From: Paenibacillus sp. Marseille-Q4541
GTDB lineage: Bacteria; Bacillota; Bacilli; Paenibacillales; Paenibacillaceae
Assembly (NCBI RefSeq): GCF_018310695.1
Contig: NZ_JAGXCY010000004.1
Location: 186,001 to 250,000 of the forward strand
Reading direction: 5' to 3'
Length of the DNA stretch: 64,000 bases
The position numbers and the translations under genes are program-made. Positions 26,748 through 36,096 of this stretch are shown here, piece by piece (position 1 is the first letter of the stretch; each line of letters begins with the position of its first letter). The notes under the pieces are model-generated. The model was not told where the DNA came from. It made no database searches and saw nothing but the letters and a program-made list of their open reading frames with translations.

Positions 26748-28088
26748 TTACCCTATAATCATCTTGCCTTCGGGGTGTCTATACAGTTCTTTATTCTTTT
26801 TACTAAGTGCATAACCCAAGGTGATTGGACCAAGACGACCAACGAACATCGTCAAACTGATGAGTACTTTGCCAATCGTCGAGAGTTCTGGCGTTAGACC
26901 CATCGAAAGCCCCACAGTGCCAAATGCTGATGTTGTTTCAAATAATATAACTAAAAACCGACTATCCTCTGTTGCTGATAGAATCATCGTTACTCCAATA
27001 ACAACGATCAAAGATAACATTGTAATTGTTATCGCCTTGAATATTCGTTCTTGTGCAATCCGGTAACGGAACATTACAACATCATCCCGACCTTTTACCA
27101 TAGAAATGACAGCGCCAATAAGAATAGCAAACGTTGTTGTTTTGATACCGCCCCCTGTGGACCCAGGTGATGCGCCAATAAACATGAGAATAATCATAAA
27201 GAACTGGGTAGCTTGTCGTAGTCCTGCAATGTCAAGCGAATTAGCCCCTGTTGTTCTGGTTGTTACGGATTGAAAGATAGAAGCAAGTATTTTACCCATT
27301 GTATCCAGTGGCGACAATGTTTTGGAATTGGAGAATTCCAAAATAAAAATAACAACCGCTCCAAATACAATCAGAAACGAAGTCATGGAAATAACCACTT
27401 TAGAATGCAATGACAACTTTTTGATTTGGCGAATCCCTACAAGATCGGAAAGAACAACAAAACCAAGTCCCCCAAATACAATAAGCCCTATACTCACGAT
27501 ATTGATGATGGGATCATCCACATACATGGTTAAACTGCGAAATTTGCCAAACAAATCAAACCCAGCATTATTAAAAAAGGAAATGGCATGAAATACGCCA
27601 AAATAAATTGCTTTGCCCAATGGCATATCAAAGGACCAGCGAATCGTAAATAGGATTGCTCCAATCGCCTCTATGGTGAGGGAATAAAACAACACTTTTC
27701 GAACTAGCTTAACGATCCCTTCAATCGAACTCTGATTTAAGGCTTCCTGTAAAATAAGTCGCTCTCGAAGCGAAATTTTTCGCCGAAAGACAATGGCAAT
27801 TAGAGTGGTCATCGTCATAAATCCCAGGCCGCCAATCTGAATCAGAACGGCAATTACAATTTGGCCAAATGTAGAAAAATAATAACCCGTATCCATAATT
27901 ACTAGTCCAGTTACACATGTTGCCGATGTGGCGGTAAAAAAAGCATCAATAAATGCAAGGCTTTCCCCCGTAGTGTTGGCGATAGGCAGCATGAGTAGCA
28001 GGGTACCCAGCAAAATGATGCCCGCAAAGCCGAGCACCAATATTTGCGGTGGATTAAGTTTAAAAATACGGGCGCTCATGTTGAACAC
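26748..28088 (-). CDS. ktrB: Potassium transporter KtrB/KtrD (TrkH family)
   Basis: The 446-residue product is a TrkH/KtrB potassium channel with four M1-P-M2 repeats. The selectivity glycines are visible in loops such as ATCVTGL, NNAGFDLF, TGANSLDI and SAFGTVGLS. It imports K+ (with Na+ in some members) across the membrane. The start is GTG 28088, supported by GAGG 7 bases upstream; the frame continues MFNMSARIFKLNPPQ. It heads the ktrBA operon, which is preceded by a long structured leader. Confidence 0.94.
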   Translation of the reverse strand: MFNMSARIFKLNPPQILVLGFAGIILLGTLLLMLPIANTTGESLAFIDAFFTATSATCVTGLVIMDTGYYFSTFGQIVIAVLIQIGGLGFMTMTTLIAIVFRRKISLRERLILQEALNQSSIEGIVKLVRKVLFYSLTIEAIGAILFTIRWSFDMPLGKAIYFGVFHAISFFNNAGFDLFGKFRSLTMYVDDPIINIVSIGLIVFGGLGFVVLSDLVGIRQIKKLSLHSKVVISMTSFLIVFGAVVIFILEFSNSKTLSPLDTMGKILASIFQSVTTRTTGANSLDIAGLRQATQFFMIILMFIGASPGSTGGGIKTTTFAILIGAVISMVKGRDDVVMFRYRIAQERIFKAITITMLSLIVVIGVTMILSATEDSRFLVILFETTSAFGTVGLSMGLTPELSTIGKVLISLTMFVGRLGPITLGYALSKKNKELYRHPEGKMIIG

Positions 28089-28122
28089 ATGTTCACCTCA
28101 TTCGTTTTCTCAATTAAAAAAA

Positions 28123-28166
28123 GGAACCCTGTCCGAGCTAATACGTTAGCTCTATGTATTGGTTCC
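28123..28166 (-). terminator. Attenuator hairpin in the ktrBA leader
   Basis: On the minus strand GGAACC (complement of 28161-28166) pairs with GGTTCC (complement of 28123-28128). A perfect inner stem, GAGCTAA with TTAGCTC (28135-28152), sits in the middle. The T-run TTTTTTT follows at once. It lies in the leader, about 35 bases before the ktrB start, so it can stop transcription before the genes. The A-run on the plus side makes some plus-strand use possible. Confidence 0.8.
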
Positions 28167-28344
28167 CTTGTTTTCACTTTAGGATTCAGTTTACCCATGA
28201 CCATATGAAGTTCAACCCCGATTATAAGTCTTACCTGATCGGGAATACAAAATGAAAGAATCGTTAATTTGAAAGAAATTCCTTCAAATTAGCAGATTTA
28301 CGTCGTTAAAGATTAGATTATAAGACATTATTGAACATTTTCAA
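28167..28344 (-). promoter_or_regulatory. ktrBA promoter and long leader, possible riboswitch
   Basis: On the minus strand TTGAAA (28339-28344) and TATAAT (28317-28322) are 16 bases apart, giving a good sigma-A promoter and a leader of about 220 bases before ktrB. The leader has two upstream hairpins (TAATTTGAA with TTCAAATTA near 28266-28292; CCGAT with ATCGG near 28218-28242) and then the attenuator. B. subtilis ktrAB has a c-di-AMP (ydaO-yuaA) riboswitch, so a ligand-sensing leader is plausible. Short pieces such as TGAATCC and GGGAACCAA resemble that class, but I could not fit the whole consensus. Confidence 0.5.
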
Positions 28345-28462
28345 GCCAATAAACCGCTTTATCATGGAATTGCTAGATCCACTCGCTTTCGTCTGGCGGC
28401 TATGCTATCTTTACTGTAATCTTAACAGACTATTTACCCGTATAGTTACAAGGAGGAATAAC

Positions 28463-30172
28463 ATGAATCGAACAGGGCAACCCCTTGTGCTGAAGCCTAA
28501 TTTTAAGTGGCTTGGAGTGCTAGGAGCTATCGGCCTTATTTTGTTTGTCGTCTTTCAGATTTTGCCAGGAACCGCGATGCAGGCAACTGAACAACAAACG
28601 CAAGAAGTTTTAACGAAACAAGAAGCCTATGAGGCCGCTCTTCCTTATGCGGAGCAGCAGCTCGGCATAACAAATGACGTCTCTTATGATGAAGTTCTAG
28701 TTACATACCAGTCTCGTTCAGGATTATACGGCTATCTGGTGGAGAAGAAGCTACTCACGTCATACAACGAACAATTCGAGAAACAGTATCCCTATGATGT
28801 GTACCGTGTTAGGATCCCGGATTCAGAAACAGGTGGGTCTGTCAGTGTAGATATTCATATGAATACAGGTAAACCCGTCGGCTATATCCGTGAACTACCC
28901 TCTTCATCCTATACAGAAACCGCTGCGCTTCCGAAATCTGAAGCTCAAGAAGTGATGCTTCGCAATCGAATTGCAGAAGGCGGAATTTCAATATCTGAAA
29001 AGCAGCGTCTTGCAGCCCCTATTTTGGCGGAAGCAGGGTATGCTCCAAATACGCTGCAACTTGAAAGTACGGATGAATCTGAAACTGGACTCACCTACAC
29101 AGATCCTTCCATGAAAATTGGAGATTCTGTTCTTGAGCTCCGTTTTACATTTGAAAACGGGGATATTCGCTCATTTGAACCTCAGTTCTCCGTACCCGCA
29201 GCTCATACAGAATACGTGGAAAAACAAACTTCACAGGCAACAGTTATGACCCTCGTAGGATACGGTTTATTCACCATGCTACTCGGTGTACTTGCCGTTG
29301 TTTATAGTGTGCTCACCAAAGCATACACCTCTTTCAAAAGAGGGATTTGGCTATCTATCTTCTATTTTCTGTTTACCATGGTCGGTACAGTGAACCTGCT
29401 TCCTACGTTTCAGGCAGAAGGTTATTCAGCCGGAATGATGGTTATTCTGTTCGGAGTGCAAGCTTTATTTACCTTAGCAATGACTTGCCTCGTCTATTTT
29501 TCACTCGTAGCGGGTAACGGACTGTGGCGCAAGGATGGTTATAATTTGTGGCCGCAGGCAAAAGAAGCTGGATATGGACGCTATGTACTAAACAGTATGT
29601 TCTCAGGGTATCTATGGGCGTTCGCCCTGCTTGGAATCCAGTCCATTATCTTTATCTTTCTGGAAAAAGGTCTGGGCTCTTGGTCTACAACGGATGCGAG
29701 CCAGTCTCCGTACAACATGTTGTATCCATGGCTTATGCCTCTGCTCGCCTGGATGGCCGGCATTGGAGAGGAAGCGGTGTATCGTCTATTCGGTATTCGG
29801 ATCTTCAAGAAAATGGTACGCAGCACAATTGTCGCAAGTCTGATCACTTCGGTCATTTGGGCCATGGGGCATACGCTGTACCCGATCTACCCTGTCATTA
29901 CAAGACCAATTGAACTTACCCTTATTGGACTCATATTCAGCTTCATTATGATACGGTATGGATTCATTACTTCGATGTTCAGCCATGTTATTTTTAACAG
30001 CATTCTGATGGGGGTAAGCCTGATTATGATGATGGATGCGGTGAACGTCTTTGCCGGAATTTTCTGGATCGTCCTTCCCGCGATTGTGGGTTATGTTATT
30101 TATCGATTCAATCCCGCACCTAAAAAAAAGAAGCCGTTATTTACGGCTCCTCATCTTGAAGGGAATCAATAA
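28463..30172 (+). CDS. CPBP-family intramembrane glutamic protease with large N-terminal region
   Basis: The 569-residue product has a short cytosolic start, a first membrane helix (about residues 14-33), an extracytosolic domain (about 35-255), and eight or so further helices. The CPBP/Abi motifs are in the last third: EEAVYRLFG (EExxxR), MGHTLYP and FSHVIFN. Such enzymes are Rce1-like endopeptidases or bacteriocin-immunity proteins. ATG 28463 has AAGGAGG just upstream; the frame extends upstream to 28331 without a ribosome site. The last residues ([14 protein letters not shown]) are encoded by DNA that also forms the uvrC terminator. Confidence 0.85.
   Translation: MNRTGQPLVLKPNFKWLGVLGAIGLILFVVFQILPGTAMQATEQQTQEVLTKQEAYEAALPYAEQQLGITNDVSYDEVLVTYQSRSGLYGYLVEKKLLTSYNEQFEKQYPYDVYRVRIPDSETGGSVSVDIHMNTGKPVGYIRELPSSSYTETAALPKSEAQEVMLRNRIAEGGISISEKQRLAAPILAEAGYAPNTLQLESTDESETGLTYTDPSMKIGDSVLELRFTFENGDIRSFEPQFSVPAAHTEYVEKQTSQATVMTLVGYGLFTMLLGVLAVVYSVLTKAYTSFKRGIWLSIFYFLFTMVGTVNLLPTFQAEGYSAGMMVILFGVQALFTLAMTCLVYFSLVAGNGLWRKDGYNLWPQAKEAGYGRYVLNSMFSGYLWAFALLGIQSIIFIFLEKGLGSWSTTDASQSPYNMLYPWLMPLLAWMAGIGEEAVYRLFGIRIFKKMVRSTIVASLITSVIWAMGHTLYPIYPVITRPIELTLIGLIFSFIMIRYGFITSMFSHVIFNSILMGVSLIMMMDAVNVFAGIFWIVLPAIVGYVIYRFNPAPKKKKPLFTAPHLEGNQ
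30121..30147 (-). terminator. Terminator of uvrC, inside the CPBP coding end
   Basis: On the minus strand GCCGT (complement 30143-30147) pairs with ACGGC (complement 30133-30137) around TAAAT, then a TTCTTTTTTTT run (30122-30132). The uvrC stop TAA (30141-30143) forms part of the stem and loop. The same DNA codes the Lys-rich tail of the CPBP protein on the plus strand. Confidence 0.8.
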
Positions 30173-32114
30173 TTTGTTTGGCGAGTTTATCGCCGATAGA
30201 AAGAGGCCGGAAGTCTTCAATGCTGGCCTCTTTTATTTTGCGTAAAGAACCAAAATGCTTGAGTAGCATTTTGCGTCTCTTTTCCCCAATTCCCGGTATG
30301 GAATCAAGTTTGGAAACAACCATGGACTTTCCGCGCTGCTCACGGTGAAACGTAATCGCATAACGGTGAACTTCCTCCTGAATGCGATGAAGCAGATAAA
30401 ACTCCTGGCTGTCACGAGCCAGCTGCACCGTTTCGAAAGTATCCCCCTTCATCAGCTGGGATGTCTTATGTTTGGCATCTTTTACGAGACCACAGACTGG
30501 AATAAATAGCCCCAGCTCATTATGCAGAATATCTAGGGCTGCCGATATTTGCCCTTTCCCACCATCCACAATGATCAGGTCTGGTCTTGGCAAATCTTCT
30601 TTCAGCACCCTCTCATATCTACGCCGAATCACTTCCCGCATGGTTTCATAATCATCAGGTCCCTGTACAGATCGAATTTTATATTTACGATATTCTTTTT
30701 TCTCCGGTTTTCCATCTATAAACACAACCATTCCAGATACCGGATTCGCTCCCTGAATATTAGAGTTATCAAAAGCTTCAATCCGGTTTAATGACGGAAG
30801 ACCTATTGCATCAGCCAAACGTTCCGCCGCTTTCGATGTCCGTTCCTCGGTGCGTTCAATCAGACGGAATTTCTCATCGAGGGATACTCTCGCATTCTGG
30901 ATAGCCATCGAAACCATCTGACGTTTCAGGCCCCGTTTTGGCAGAAGCACTTTTATACCCAGCCAGTCTTGCAAAAGGGCAGCCGCTCCGACCGGATCAT
31001 GCGTTCCACTTGATTCCGTACTCTCAGTTCGAGACAAATCGGAAGAAGCATCTTCGTTGGTTTCATCCTGTTCCTCCTGCACCTGCAATTCGTCAGGCAC
31101 CGATTTTTCGGCCATATTCTTCGCCAGCTGCTCTTCCATCTCTTCTGCTTCTGGAAGTAAAATCTCTTTAGGTAACGCCGGATTGTCACTGTAATACTGG
31201 GTTACAAAAGAAATAAAATCGCCGTAGGCATCTCCATAAAACGGGAAGGTCGTGGCGTGGCGTTCAATCATTTTGCCTTGGCGGACATATAAAATCTGTA
31301 CACACATCCAGCCTTTATCGACGGCAAATCCAAACACATCTCGATCTTTCGTATCTGTCGTCGTAATCTTTTGTTTTTCCATAAGTGCATCGATACTCAT
31401 AATTTGGTCACGTAATTCTTTTGCCCGTTCAAAATAGAGATCCTCTGCAGCTTCTTGCATTTTTTTCTGCAGATCTTTTTTAATTTCCTCGTGACCACCG
31501 CCAAGAAACGATGCCATCTCTTGACTGATCCCTTCATAAGTCTCCTTCGGAATTTCTTTAACACAAGGAGCCAGACACTGACCCATGTGATAATAAAGGC
31601 AGACTTCCTTTGGCATCACACCGCATTTACGCAGCGGATACATCCGGTCTAACAGCTTTTTGGTCTGATGGGCAGCATAAGAGTTAGGATACGGTCCGAA
31701 ATACTTCGCTTTATCCTTCAATACTCGCCGGGTCACCTCTAATTTCGGATGTCGTTCATTCGTAATTTTCAAATATGGAAATGTTTTGTCATCCTTCAGA
31801 AGCACGTTATACCTTGGTTGGTGTTTCTTGATCAAGTTCAGCTCAAGCAACAGTGCTTCTTTGTCACTATTCGTGACGATATATTCAAAGTTGCGAATGT
31901 CCGCAACAAGTCTTTGCGTTTTCCCGTTATGACTACCTGTAAAATAAGATCTTACACGGTTTTTTAGAACTTTCGCTTTTCCTACATAAATAATCGTCCC
32001 TTGCGCATTCTTCATGAGATAGCAGCCGGGAAGATCCGGAAGTAAAGCAAGTTTATGCCTAATATTCTCAAGTGCCTTTTCTTGTTCTTGTATACTCTCA
32101 AAATGCGAATCCAT
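30141..32114 (-). CDS. uvrC: Excinuclease ABC subunit C
   Basis: The 657-residue product makes both cuts around bulky DNA lesions in nucleotide excision repair. The N-terminal GIY-YIG domain (about residues 22-100) begins [24 protein letters not shown] motif follows near 210-245. The UvrC RNase H-like domain (about 400-540) has [10 protein letters not shown] and VDGGKGQ, and paired helix-hairpin-helix motifs end the chain ([16 protein letters not shown]). An acidic Ser/Thr-rich insertion lies near 340-385. ATG 32114 follows GGGAGGGG. It is convergent with, and overlaps, the CPBP gene by 32 bases. Confidence 0.96.
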   Translation of the reverse strand: MDSHFESIQEQEKALENIRHKLALLPDLPGCYLMKNAQGTIIYVGKAKVLKNRVRSYFTGSHNGKTQRLVADIRNFEYIVTNSDKEALLLELNLIKKHQPRYNVLLKDDKTFPYLKITNERHPKLEVTRRVLKDKAKYFGPYPNSYAAHQTKKLLDRMYPLRKCGVMPKEVCLYYHMGQCLAPCVKEIPKETYEGISQEMASFLGGGHEEIKKDLQKKMQEAAEDLYFERAKELRDQIMSIDALMEKQKITTTDTKDRDVFGFAVDKGWMCVQILYVRQGKMIERHATTFPFYGDAYGDFISFVTQYYSDNPALPKEILLPEAEEMEEQLAKNMAEKSVPDELQVQEEQDETNEDASSDLSRTESTESSGTHDPVGAAALLQDWLGIKVLLPKRGLKRQMVSMAIQNARVSLDEKFRLIERTEERTSKAAERLADAIGLPSLNRIEAFDNSNIQGANPVSGMVVFIDGKPEKKEYRKYKIRSVQGPDDYETMREVIRRRYERVLKEDLPRPDLIIVDGGKGQISAALDILHNELGLFIPVCGLVKDAKHKTSQLMKGDTFETVQLARDSQEFYLLHRIQEEVHRYAITFHREQRGKSMVVSKLDSIPGIGEKRRKMLLKHFGSLRKIKEASIEDFRPLSIGDKLAKQIIDSLQDEEP

Positions 32115-32182
32115 CGCGGTTTCCCCTCCCTACCATGAACTTGCTTATATAAAACAGGATAGACCCATCCTGGAAAATCATC

Positions 32183-32206
32183 GAATACATGTTCCCTATA
32201 TTATAG
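32183..32206 (-). promoter_or_regulatory. uvrC -10 and candidate LexA operator
   Basis: TATAAT on the minus strand lies at 32201-32206. Four bases downstream, CGAATACATGTTCC (plus strand, 32183-32196) matches the B. subtilis SOS consensus CGAACRNRYGTTYC at 13 of 14 positions. A repressor here would cover the transcription start. Confidence 0.5.
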
Positions 32207-32256
32207 TATAGCTTCTGCTTCTTCTATTCAAGTGGAAGCGTGTGGTTAACATAAAA

Positions 32257-32290
32257 AACGCCTCTGGCACAAGGCCAGAGGCGTTTTTCC
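32257..32290 (-). terminator. Terminator of trxA
   Basis: AACGCCTCTGGC (32258-32269 region) pairs perfectly with GCCAGAGGCGTT. T runs lie on both strands, so it is bidirectional. It follows the trxA stop at 32307. Confidence 0.92.
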
Positions 32291-32306
32291 ATAATCTCAA
32301 GCGTTA

Positions 32307-32621
32307 TTAGTGCTTGGAAATTAGGTTTTTCAAGTTTTCTTTGGAGTTCAGTCCAACGACTTTATCAACAGGTTGACCGTCTTTGAAGAGAATCAAAGTT
32401 GGGATACTCATTACGCCAAAACGGGAAGCAGATTCAGGGTTCTCATCCACGTTCACCTTAGCGATTTTAACGTCGTCACCAACGTCAGCTGCGAGCTCTT
32501 CCAAAATCGGAGCAAGCATTTTACAAGGACCGCACCAAGGCGCCCAGAAATCTACAAGAACCGTACCTGTACCTTCAACTTCTGTGTTAAAGGATTGATC
32601 GGATACATTTACAATAGCCAT
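32307..32621 (-). CDS. trxA: Thioredoxin
   Basis: The 104-residue product is a standard cytosolic thioredoxin. The redox motif is FWAPWCGPCK, the cis-Pro loop is SIPTL, and the length is the usual one. It reduces disulfides using electrons from thioredoxin reductase. ATG 32621 follows AGGAGG. The promoter on the minus strand has TTCACA (32718-32723), 18 bases and TATAAT (32694-32699), with a palindrome just downstream. Confidence 0.97.
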   Translation of the reverse strand: MAIVNVSDQSFNTEVEGTGTVLVDFWAPWCGPCKMLAPILEELAADVGDDVKIAKVNVDENPESASRFGVMSIPTLILFKDGQPVDKVVGLNSKENLKNLISKH

Positions 32622-32669
32622 GAGAAAGTCCTCCTTCTATATAATGCACTAGTATTATTTAAACACCTT

Positions 32670-32723
32670 ATCGTTGTAATAAACGATTACTTTATTATAG
32701 CATATAACCATGCGTAATGTGAA
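32670..32723 (-). promoter_or_regulatory. trxA promoter with a downstream palindrome
   Basis: On the minus strand TTCACA (32718-32723) and TATAAT (32694-32699) have an 18-base spacer. The perfect 6-6-6 palindrome ATCGTT-N6-AACGAT (32670-32687) lies right after the likely transcription start, where a repressor could bind. I know no regulator with this motif. Confidence 0.55.
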
Positions 32724-32855
32724 ACGAATGATTATTTCCTATCCCTGCAAGTTCTTTACAAAATATTCCTAAACCCGTTATACTTGAAGAAGTTCGTACA
32801 CGCTGTTATCTCCCGAGAGCTGATAGCGTATACAGCCTTATGAGGAGGGTCCATT

Positions 32856-33014
32856 ATGGAACCAAAAGTACTTCGTCCGTACGATCCAAGATCCCATCAG
32901 AATGAAGAACCCCGTAATGATTTATTCGATCTTATGGCCGGATTCGGTGGAATGTTCCTGTTCATGACTGTCATCTTTTTCGGAATGGTCATTATTAAAT
33001 TCCTGATGATCTAA
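32856..33014 (+). CDS. 52-residue single-pass membrane peptide
   Basis: ATG 32856 with GAGGAGGG about 6 bases upstream opens a 52-residue frame ending TAA at 33014. The first 25 residues are polar (MEPKVLRPYDPRSHQNEEPR) and the rest is a strongly hydrophobic helix (GGMFLFMTVIFFGMVIIKFL). The layout resembles small spore-former membrane peptides such as the YqzM type, but I do not claim a family. It is divergent from trxA, with its own promoter-like sequences near 32780-32815, and a strong terminator follows. Confidence 0.75.
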   Translation: MEPKVLRPYDPRSHQNEEPRNDLFDLMAGFGGMFLFMTVIFFGMVIIKFLMI

Positions 33015-33041
33015 GCTCATGGGAATACCTGGCAGGAGACA

Positions 33042-33097
33042 TCAAAGTCTGATTCAACCCAGCTAACGCGGGAATGAATCAGACTTTGTTTATTTTG
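33042..33097 (+). terminator. Terminator after the 52-residue peptide gene
   Basis: CAAAGTCTGATTCA (33043-33056) pairs with TGAATCAGACTTTG (33075-33088) in a 14-base stem, followed by TTTATTTTG. Confidence 0.85.
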
Positions 33098-33147
33098 TCT
33101 TCAAGAGCAGTATATTATGCATTTTTTATCGGTGACCTATAAAAACC

Positions 33148-34104
33148 TTACGCTTTATTTTTTCCCCGCTGATTGTCTCCGCGTACCGGAACGACCTCAA
33201 CGAATGGACGAATTCGATCCATTAATCGCTGTCCTTTGTATCTCTCTTCCCCATCTTTGCTTGTAAAGCTGAGATGTTGTTCCAAACTGTCTAAGCTGTA
33301 ATTAGAAGTATAGAACGTAGGCTTACGGTTCATGCGGTAATTCAAAATAGATCCTAGAACATGATCGCGAACCCATGGGCTTAAGTTCTCCGCACCAATA
33401 TCATCAAAGATGAGCAAATCACAGTTTTTCAAAATTTCCGTCGTTTCCTTTAGCTTCTGTCCTTCCTGAATCATGGATTTCAAATCCTCCACAAAATCAG
33501 GCATGTAGACAATAACTCCCGTATGCCCAAGCAAGGCTAGTTCATGGAGTAAGTACCCCATTAAGAAAGTCTTACCTGTTCCAAAATTACCTTCCAGATA
33601 AAGCCCTTCTGGTGATAAGCCTTTTTGCTTCGTTTCATTGATGTAATGGAACACTTTATTAACAGCAGGAGCACGTTGCAGATCTTTACGCAGAATCTCA
33701 GCTACATTATATCCCTCACTTAACGTACGTTCGTCTACATAGAAACTGCGAATACGTTCCTTGACCAGCTTATCATGCTCGCTTTTCATCTGTAAGGAGC
33801 AAGGGGTTTTCTTATCTATAATTTCAGGTTGTCCATTAAAATATTCAACCGAAAGCTTGGAATAATGTCCTTGAAAATCGTTCGGGCAATTGGCAAGCCC
33901 CGGACAATTCGCACAATGATTACTGTCTTTCGAAAATTGATAAAATTTACTTAATGAGAGCATAAACCTGGAGTCATCCACCTCAGGGTGTTCTTCCCTG
34001 AACCTTTGTACGTAAGGGTCTTCTTTGAGCTGATCTGCAATGCGTTTCGATTGCTGACGAAAGGATGGATTCATTTGTTGCAACATTTGGCCTAAAGATT
34101 CCAT
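33148..34104 (-). CDS. dnaI: Primosomal protein DnaI (helicase loader)
   Basis: The 318-residue product loads the replicative helicase DnaC (B. subtilis naming) at origins. The N-terminal zinc-binding domain shows CANCPGLANCP (about residues 63-73), and the AAA+ domain has LEGNFGTGKT (Walker A, about 168) and LLIFDDIGAE (Walker B, about 232). ATG 34104 is used, although AAGGTGG lies about 15 bases away, longer than usual. It lies downstream of dnaB, with a 243-base gap holding a large palindrome. Confidence 0.95.
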   Translation of the reverse strand: MESLGQMLQQMNPSFRQQSKRIADQLKEDPYVQRFREEHPEVDDSRFMLSLSKFYQFSKDSNHCANCPGLANCPNDFQGHYSKLSVEYFNGQPEIIDKKTPCSLQMKSEHDKLVKERIRSFYVDERTLSEGYNVAEILRKDLQRAPAVNKVFHYINETKQKGLSPEGLYLEGNFGTGKTFLMGYLLHELALLGHTGVIVYMPDFVEDLKSMIQEGQKLKETTEILKNCDLLIFDDIGAENLSPWVRDHVLGSILNYRMNRKPTFYTSNYSLDSLEQHLSFTSKDGEERYKGQRLMDRIRPFVEVVPVRGDNQRGKNKA

Positions 34105-34160
34105 AGGTTTGGTTTGTGCCCACCTTTCTTATTGATTGTTTATCTTGGTAGAGCCTTTTC

Positions 34161-34183
34161 CTCGCGTAGCGAGACTTTTGACC
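34161..34183. repeat. Partial copy of the dnaB-dnaI palindrome
   Basis: CTCGC-GTA-GCGAG (34161-34173) is a short perfect palindrome, followed by ACTTTTGACC. The last part matches the start of the larger palindrome at 34274. The two look like related elements, about 110 bases apart. Confidence 0.5.
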
Positions 34184-34273
34184 TTAGTCATATATAACTT
34201 TTAGATTTCGACTCACTATCTTTCATTCTTTATCTCTAGTTCTGGCCTTTACCCGCCCTTAAGCTACCAGCGG

Positions 34274-34341
34274 GACTTTTGACTGAAACCCGACTTTCGG
34301 CTTCGCGAAGCGAAACGAGCGGAGGGGTTTAGGTAAAAGTC
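34274..34341. repeat. 68-bp palindrome between dnaB and dnaI
   Basis: GACTTTT (from 34274) pairs with AAAAGTC (to 34341), AAACCC with GGGTTT inside it, and GCTTCG with CGAAGC at the centre. The arms are imperfect between these blocks. It ends six bases from the dnaB stop codon. It could act as a terminator-like structure or processing site between the genes, or be a small repeat element; there is no good T-run. Confidence 0.7.
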
Positions 34342-34347
34342 GAGCGT

Positions 34348-35886
34348 TTAGTATTCGATCGTCCTTTTCTTCGCCTGCATCTCTTCTGCAAAACGAATCA
34401 TTTCTTCAAGTTCTTCTTCGCTAACCGCGTCGCCACCACCTGTATCCTGAACAATAGGAATTTCCGGTTTTAAGCGGGCTTGCTGTTGGTAAGAGCGAGG
34501 ACGTCCCGTTTTGGTAACCCGTTCACCTGATCCTGCCTTTTCCTTGTTGCCTTTGATTTTCGCTTGATCGCGAATATATTGAACTGCTTTCTCATAGGTA
34601 TGAACCTGTTTGAGCAGCATATTAGATGCAATAGCTTCCACAAAATTACGGTTAATTCGCTGTTCGCTACCGGATACAAGCAAGGTCATTAGGTAATGAA
34701 TAAGCACGTTAATGACTTCCGCAGGCAGCTTGTAGCTGAGATCCACTTTTTCAAAAATATCGACCAAATTATCTGGCACAGAGCCAGGGAAAAAGGTTTG
34801 TAGCAAACGTAAATAAGGCTCATTACGCAGCATCATATTATATTGGTGAATGTCACATTTCGAAGCAAATTGAGGCGGAACTTCCAGATAATATTCCATT
34901 TCTACCACATGTTCAACAGGAAGATCATCGCTTGGCTCATTTTGAGCCGCCTGACGAAGATTAACGACTTTCGCTGCATGAATGCTTTGTTCTTCTTTAC
35001 GTTTCTTTCCTTGACGGAAGGTTTGGCTTGCCAGCTGCTGGAGACGATCAAGGAGAATCTCTCCTTGCGGATTAAATACACCATCTTCATCAAGCAAACG
35101 GCATACATCCTGAACACCCAAACTGTATTTGTGTACTACATAATTAATTACGCCAAGCTGTTCGGAATCAAATCTAAGCTGCTCCACATAACGACGATTC
35201 GCAGATTCCCTTGGGAACCGAAGAATAATGTCGGCATAGTTCAGCTTACTTTCTTCCGGCACAGATAACATCCCTTGATCCGCTCTGCCACTAGATACTT
35301 CTGTCAAAGCTTGCTCAAGTTCATAATCAATAACATGGGTGTTCAGCTCAAATATTTCATAAAAAGGAACGGATATATTTTCTTTATTCATAACAGAAAG
35401 GTCTACATCAGGTGCATCTTCTGTCCATAATTGCGAACGTAAAGCAAGTACAGCAAACTTGCCAATTTTATCTCTGAGGAGCAGAGTCAAATGCTGTGTC
35501 CTGAAAAATTCTCCAGGCGACAGCGGAGGACTAAGCTCATATTCGTAGGTATATTCATCTGTATCTGGCACATAAACCCGGGAAGTTTGCAGAAGACCGA
35601 CTGCTTCCAGCTTGGAGGTTTGCTCCATTAGGAATGTTCGCCCCTTCTCGCTAGGTTCAAGTCCCAGAGTCAAAAATAATTTGCGTTGCTGTTCCATTAC
35701 CGAGTAGCCGATCTGATCAGCTCTTACATGCTGAAACAGCAAATGGTACAAACTGATAGCAAACGCGCCTACCATCGGCTGATAGGCAGAGCTGAGCATC
35801 CGTTCGTCCAGGCTGCTAAGGCCAAACTCGCGGAAAACGCAGTAACGATGATTTTCGGTAAAGTGCAGCATGTTCTTCACGCGCAT
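34348..35886 (-). CDS. dnaB: Replication initiation and membrane attachment protein DnaB
   Basis: The 512-residue product is the Firmicute DnaB primosome protein (not the helicase). It has the DnaD/DnaB wHTH region (about residues 15-150), a long middle, and the DDBH2-like C-terminal domain with YEKAVQYIRDQAKIKGNKE (about 430-448). It works with DnaD and DnaI to load the helicase at oriC and is membrane-associated. ATG 35886 has AAGGAG about 9 bases upstream. It precedes dnaI on the same strand. Confidence 0.93.
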   Translation of the reverse strand: MRVKNMLHFTENHRYCVFREFGLSSLDERMLSSAYQPMVGAFAISLYHLLFQHVRADQIGYSVMEQQRKLFLTLGLEPSEKGRTFLMEQTSKLEAVGLLQTSRVYVPDTDEYTYEYELSPPLSPGEFFRTQHLTLLLRDKIGKFAVLALRSQLWTEDAPDVDLSVMNKENISVPFYEIFELNTHVIDYELEQALTEVSSGRADQGMLSVPEESKLNYADIILRFPRESANRRYVEQLRFDSEQLGVINYVVHKYSLGVQDVCRLLDEDGVFNPQGEILLDRLQQLASQTFRQGKKRKEEQSIHAAKVVNLRQAAQNEPSDDLPVEHVVEMEYYLEVPPQFASKCDIHQYNMMLRNEPYLRLLQTFFPGSVPDNLVDIFEKVDLSYKLPAEVINVLIHYLMTLLVSGSEQRINRNFVEAIASNMLLKQVHTYEKAVQYIRDQAKIKGNKEKAGSGERVTKTGRPRSYQQQARLKPEIPIVQDTGGGDAVSEEELEEMIRFAEEMQAKKRTIEY

Positions 35887-36096
35887 TGCTCATTACTCCT
35901 TCTCTCCGATTTGTAGTGAACTCTATTCTATCATAAAAAAGGACGTCTTAAATCTTCAAAAATAGCCAAATTTCCTGCTTAATCTTTCCGCTATTCCCTC
36001 TTATACGACAAATGTTCGCATTCCCTCTATTTTTGGAATGCAGATGTTCCATTGTACTCTACTATTCTATGAAAAGTGAACCCTTTCATGACAAAA

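Noticed and set aside
28089..28310. T-box leader for ktrBA
   Set aside because: The GGGTGGNACC antiterminator motif is absent and K+ transporters are not T-box targets.
36006..36018. A LexA-like half-palindrome (CGAC...GTTCG) upstream of dnaB
   Set aside because: The left half has two mismatches in the GAAC core, well below the sda and uvrC sites.
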